From Clostridia bacterium (GTDB lineage Bacteria; Bacillota; Clostridia; Oscillospirales; CAG-272), in assembly GCA_017468385.1 (NCBI GenBank), contig JAFUIQ010000049.1:1-43413 (forward strand): a DNA stretch of 43,413 nucleotides, read 5' to 3'. This document shows positions 40,292 through 43,413 of this stretch, piece after piece. The first letter of the stretch is position 1. Each line of letters opens with the position of its first letter. Below the pieces are notes generated by a model. That model saw only the letters and a program-made list of their open reading frames with translations. It did no database searches and had not been told where the DNA came from. The translations under genes were made by a program, and so were the position numbers.

Positions 40292-41010
40292 TTCTGTACT
40301 CCTCCTTTGACTATTGTTCCGAGCGTTTCGCCCATAATAACTTTGGAAATGTTCTCCGGATCATCCAGACCGAAGATATGGATCGGCATCTTGTTCTCCA
40401 TCGCAAAAGCGGTGGCGGTAATATCGATGGCGGTCAGATGGTTGTCCAGAATGTGCATATAATCCACCTCACGCAGAGGGGTGGCTGTGGGATCCACACG
40501 GGGATCGGCGGTGTAGATGGCGTCGATATTCTTGGCCATCAGGGTAACGTCCGCGCCGATTTCCGCCGCACGAAGCACCGCGGCGGTATCCGTGGAAAAG
40601 AACGGGGCACCGGAACCGCCGGCCAGGATGACAACGCTTCCCTTCTCAAGATACTCCACAGCCTTATCGCAGAGGTAAGGCTCGGTGAAGGTTTCCATCA
40701 TAACGGGAGTCATAACGTGGGCATCCAATCCTGCACGGACCAAAGCGTCTTTCATACCGATGGAGTTGATGACGGTAGCAAGCATTCCCATATGGTCCGC
40801 ACGGGTACGATTCACATCGGTTCCCTTGGCACCGCGCCAGATGTTGCCCGCGCCGATGACGATAGCCACCTGCACGCCGGACTCCACACAGCGTTTGATC
40901 TGATCGACCACGGTATCCATATAAGCAAAATCCAAAATGGATGCTGCGTCATTCTTCAAAGCTTCCCCGGACAATTTCAAAAGCACACGACGATAAACGG
41001 GTGTCGGCAT
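40288..41010 (-). CDS. pyrH: UMP kinase
   Basis: Hexameric bacterial UMP kinase of the amino-acid-kinase family, 240 residues; phosphorylates UMP to UDP. Motifs: VLLKLSGEAL near residue 9, VIGAGNIWRG, RTRADHMGMLATVINS, and GGSGAPFFSTDTAA, where the family more often has GGTGNPFFTTDTAA. AAGGAGG 6 bp before ATG. First gene of the eight-gene housekeeping operon, with a promoter 33-61 bp upstream. Confidence 0.97.
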   Translation of the reverse strand: MPTPVYRRVLLKLSGEALKNDAASILDFAYMDTVVDQIKRCVESGVQVAIVIGAGNIWRGAKGTDVNRTRADHMGMLATVINSIGMKDALVRAGLDAHVMTPVMMETFTEPYLCDKAVEYLEKGSVVILAGGSGAPFFSTDTAAVLRAAEIGADVTLMAKNIDAIYTADPRVDPTATPLREVDYMHILDNHLTAIDITATAFAMENKMPIHIFGLDDPENISKVIMGETLGTIVKGGVQK

Positions 41011-41042
41011 GACAACGCCTCCTTAGATAATATAACACATAT

Positions 41043-41071
41043 ATTTTACTCCGAAATATCGGATTTGTAAA
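41043..41071 (-). promoter_or_regulatory. Promoter of the pyrH-polC operon
   Basis: Minus strand: -35 TTTACA (41066-41071), 17-bp spacer, -10 TAAAAT (41043-41048), immediately downstream of the tsf terminator. Confidence 0.75.
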
Positions 41072-41090
41072 TACACTTCGTAAAATTCGC

Positions 41091-41124
41091 AAAAAAACCC
41101 GTCGGCATATTTTTTGCCGACGGG
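41091..41124 (-). terminator. Terminator of rpsB-tsf
   Basis: Perfect 10-bp stem CCCGTCGGCA / TGCCGACGGG (41098-41107 with 41115-41124), followed on the minus strand by seven T. Confidence 0.95.
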
Positions 41125-41135
41125 CTGTAAGACAA

Positions 41136-42068
41136 TTATTTCTTCATCATGCTGGCAATTTCTTCAGCGAAATTGTCTTCCTTCTTCTCCAGGCCTTCGC
41201 CTCTCTCGTAGATGGAGAAGCCCTTGATGGCGATGTTGCCGCCGAACTCCTTGGCGCATGCAGCCACATACTGGGAAACGGACATATTGTCGTCCTTGAT
41301 GTAGGACTGCTCGGTCAGGCAGTTCTTCTCGTAGAACTTGTTCATCTTACCCATGATCATCTTCTCGAGGATGTTCTCGGGCTTATTTGCGTTCTTGGGA
41401 TCGTTCTTCATCAGGGTGAGCTGGATCTGCTTCTCAGCTTCCAGATCGGCTGCGGGAACGGACTCCTTGTTCAGGTACAGAACGGGCATTGCAGCAACCT
41501 GCAGAGCGATGTTCTTAGCGAACTCAGCAAAGCCGGGGTTTGCAGCGCAAACGTCGTCAGCCTCGAAGTTGATGATAACACCGGTGGTGCCCTTACCGTG
41601 GATATAGGTGCTCAGAACACCGTCAACGATCAGGAAACGGCGGATGTTCATGTTCTCACCGATGGTGAAGATCATGTCCTTCAGCTTGCCTTCTACGTTG
41701 AAATCGGAATTCGGATAAGGCAGAGTCTTGAGAGCCTCTACATCAGCGGGTCTGTGTGCGATGATGGTTGTCAGCAGGCCGCGAACGAACTCCTGGAACT
41801 TCTCATTCTTAGCAACGAAGTCAGTCTCAGCGTTAACTTCGATCATAGCGGCGGTCTTGCCATCCTCAGAGAGCATGATATCTACAACGCCCTCGGAAGC
41901 GATACGGGTTGCCTTCTTAGCGGCAACAGCCAGACCCTTCTCGCGGAGAACCTTTACTGCCTCGTCAAAATCCCCATTGGAAGCGGTGAGCGCTTTCTTG
42001 CACTCCATCATGCCGCAGCCGGTCTGCGCGCGGAGATCGGCTACCATTTTTGCGGTAATAGCTGCCAT
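41136..42068 (-). CDS. tsf: Translation elongation factor Ts
   Basis: EF-Ts, 310 residues, the guanine nucleotide exchange factor of EF-Tu. The N-terminal UBA-like domain (ITAKMVADLRAQTGCGMMEC) and the core motif EVNAETDFVAKNEKFQEFV are clear, followed by two repeated core subdomains. GGAGG 9 bp before ATG; 26 bp after rpsB. Ends just before a strong terminator. Confidence 0.97.
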   Translation of the reverse strand: MAAITAKMVADLRAQTGCGMMECKKALTASNGDFDEAVKVLREKGLAVAAKKATRIASEGVVDIMLSEDGKTAAMIEVNAETDFVAKNEKFQEFVRGLLTTIIAHRPADVEALKTLPYPNSDFNVEGKLKDMIFTIGENMNIRRFLIVDGVLSTYIHGKGTTGVIINFEADDVCAANPGFAEFAKNIALQVAAMPVLYLNKESVPAADLEAEKQIQLTLMKNDPKNANKPENILEKMIMGKMNKFYEKNCLTEQSYIKDDNMSVSQYVAACAKEFGGNIAIKGFSIYERGEGLEKKEDNFAEEIASMMKK

Positions 42069-42094
42069 TGTATATATCCTCCGTAAATGTTCGA

Positions 42095-42835
42095 TTAGTT
42101 GTTTGCTTCTTCAGCTTCCTCAGCTGCGGGAGCCTCAGCCTCGGTGAGCTGCTCACCCTGCTTGCCCTCGATAACAGCGTCAGCGAGAACAGAGGAGATC
42201 AGACGGATAGCGCGGATAGCGTCATCGTTACCGGGGATGATGTAGTCAGCGTCATCAGGATCGCAGTTGGTATCCACGATAGCAACAACCGGAATACCCA
42301 GCTTCTTAGCTTCCAGAACAGCGTTGTGCTCCTTGCGGGGGTCAACGATGAAGATAGCGGAAGGCAGGCCCTGCATGGTCTTGATACCGCCCAGGTTCTT
42401 CTCCAGGTTGTACATTTCCTTCTGGAGCTGTGCAACTTCCTTCTTGGGAAGCATATCGAAAGTGCCATCCTCCTGCATCTTTTCCAGAGCGTTCAGACGG
42501 TTGATGCTCTGACGGATGGTCTTGTAGTTGGTCAGCATACCGCCGAGCCAACGAACGTTTACGAAATACATGCCGCAGCGCTCAGCCTCTTCGCGGATTG
42601 CGTCAGCTGCCTGCTTCTTGGTACCAACGAACAGAACGGTGCCGCCCTGTGCAGCCACGTCACGAACGTACATGTACGCTTCCTCAAACTTCTTGATGGT
42701 CTTCTGCAGGTCGATGATGTAGATGCCGTTACGCTCGGTGAAGATGTACTCAGCCATCTTGGGGTTCCAGCGTCTGGTGTGGTGACCGAAGTGTACACCG
42801 GCTTCCAGAAGCTGCTTGATGCTTACAATTGCCAT
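42095..42835 (-). CDS. rpsB: 30S ribosomal protein S2
   Basis: S2, 246 residues. The N-terminus [20 protein letters not shown] and [20 protein letters not shown] are typical, as are the core [10 protein letters not shown] and [13 protein letters not shown]-like segment (here [20 protein letters not shown]). ATG 42835 has AAGGAG 9 bp upstream; a longer open frame to 42928 is leader RNA. The acidic, Ala/Glu-rich C-terminal tail ([15 protein letters not shown]) is longer than the E. coli form. Confidence 0.97.
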   Translation of the reverse strand: MAIVSIKQLLEAGVHFGHHTRRWNPKMAEYIFTERNGIYIIDLQKTIKKFEEAYMYVRDVAAQGGTVLFVGTKKQAADAIREEAERCGMYFVNVRWLGGMLTNYKTIRQSINRLNALEKMQEDGTFDMLPKKEVAQLQKEMYNLEKNLGGIKTMQGLPSAIFIVDPRKEHNAVLEAKKLGIPVVAIVDTNCDPDDADYIIPGNDDAIRAIRLISSVLADAVIEGKQGEQLTEAEAPAAEEAEEANN

Positions 42836-42980
42836 GATTTTATTCTCCTTACGGTTATTTTCCGCCACGCGAAAGCGTCTGAACTGCAGCCAATGGCATC
42901 GGTAAACTTTATCTTTACCGTGCAGCACCGCCAGGCGCCGTCACAAGCGTGTGTGTGCTATGTGCGATTTCCGCACATGC
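42836..42980 (-). promoter_or_regulatory. rpsB mRNA leader
   Basis: About 145 nt between the predicted transcription start and the rpsB ATG. It includes the hairpin ATGTGCG / CGCACAT (42960-42966 with 42972-42978) right at the 5' end and a second complementary pair GTAAA / TTTAC around 42902-42919. S2 leaders in several bacteria bind S2 for autoregulation; this one may do the same (inference). Confidence 0.4.
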
Positions 42981-42986
42981 CTCGGT

Positions 42987-43015
42987 ATTATACCATATTA
43001 TAGATAATATTGCAA
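42987..43015 (-). promoter_or_regulatory. Promoter of rpsB-tsf
   Basis: Minus strand: -35 TTGCAA (43010-43015), 17-bp spacer, -10 TATAAT (42987-42992). Confidence 0.85.
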
Positions 43016-43063
43016 TGCATTTTTGATTGTTAACAAAATATTTACAATCATACAGCTGAACCG

Positions 43064-43095
43064 CAAAAAAAGAGTCCGGTCAAACCGGACTCTTT
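43064..43095 (-). terminator. Terminator of the right-edge gene
   Basis: Perfect 12-bp stem AAAGAGTCCGGT / ACCGGACTCTTT (43069-43080 with 43084-43095, loop CAA), followed on the minus strand by a T-run. Confidence 0.95.
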
Positions 43096-43101
43096 CGCAT
43101 A

Positions 43102-43413
43102 TTAGTCTTCGAGAGTACCACCGTTGTCGGTAAAGAAGTCAAAATAGAGAGAATAGAGGCTGACAGAATCTTCTTGGCTCAGAAGTCGGAGTATCGCCTC
43201 GTTGGCATTTACTTCTTTTCTCAGAGCGGCAAGGCCATCGGAGAATTCCTGCGCGCTCATAGCTTCAATGCGATCGTAGATTTCCTTGGAGTACTGCTCC
43301 AACTGTACCAGATACTCATCGATTTCGGTGGTATCGCAGTTAGCAAGATCAAATCCGTAGTAAGGAGATACTTGGCTGGCCAGGTTCTGGGTCTTGCTGT
43401 ATTCCCAAACATC
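43102..43413 (-). CDS. C-terminal part of an unrecognised protein (partial)
   Basis: The frame is open from the right edge to the stop at 43102, giving 103 visible residues that begin DVWEYSKTQNLASQVSPYYG; no start codon is reached, and the TTG at 43302 is internal. The segment is acidic and helical-looking, with no membrane helix or motif I recognise, and ends FFTDNGGTLED. It is followed by a clean terminator and is transcriptionally separate from rpsB. It may be the tail of a secreted or lipid-anchored protein, but nothing here proves this. Confidence 0.75.
   Translation of the reverse strand, partial: DVWEYSKTQNLASQVSPYYGFDLANCDTTEIDEYLVQLEQYSKEIYDRIEAMSAQEFSDGLAALRKEVNANEAILRLLSQEDSVSLYSLYFDFFTDNGGTLED

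Overview
The window reads as a chromosomal segment of a Gram-positive, endospore-forming member of the Clostridia, probably an anaerobic gut-type Oscillospirales or Christensenellales relative. The reasons are a PolC-type DNA polymerase III, spoIVA, the rpsB-tsf / pyrH-frr-uppS-cdsA-dxr-rseP-ispG-polC gene order typical of Firmicutes, strong GGAGG ribosome binding sites, consensus sigma-A promoters with 17-bp spacers, and several sugar-acid and sugar loci. The genus cannot be named from sequence reading alone. The code is standard: TGA clearly ends kdgA, cdsA, uppS, pyrH, the alanine symporter and secA itself.

Layout. 1-95 holds the last 30 codons of what looks like a serine recombinase, so a mobile element may end here. 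184-9146 is a hexuronate locus: a minus-strand operon araC - uxuA - uxuB(SDR) - kdgA - kdgK, and divergently a GPH-family transporter and a GH2 glycosidase. Together they would take up a glycoside, cut it, and convert fructuronate through mannonate, KDG and KDPG to pyruvate and glyceraldehyde-3-phosphate. 9272-14226 (minus) is secA followed by two related membrane proteins of unknown function; secA is broken by a single in-frame TGA at 12016-12018. trmL (plus) and a cardiolipin synthase (minus) follow.

16684-22283 is a catabolic-looking set: YitT membrane protein, M20 amidohydrolase and TIM-barrel amidohydrolase in one operon, then an ornithine-cyclodeaminase-family gene divergent from a LysR regulator. 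22329-25102 is an FGGY sugar kinase with a fucose/arabinose-isomerase-like protein. 25260-27148 is an Lrp-type regulator with a sodium:alanine symporter. Then come spoIVA with a sigma-E-like promoter, a nucleoside hydrolase, and a 120-bp MITE-like palindromic element at 30079-30199.

30243-42835 is the conserved housekeeping block on the minus strand. A strong terminator after tsf separates rpsB-tsf from pyrH-frr-uppS-cdsA-dxr-rseP-ispG-polC, where several genes overlap by ATGA or TAATG and are probably translationally coupled. The window ends inside an unrecognised minus-strand gene.

I found no CRISPR array, tRNA, rRNA, prophage or defence system. The observations most worth checking are the TGA inside secA, the promoter/leader of yitT (a perfect 12-bp inverted repeat around the promoter plus a foldable leader), the MITE-like repeat, and the unassigned catabolic clusters. 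No gene-to-gene gap exceeds 300 bp; the larger gaps contain promoters, leaders and terminators listed below.
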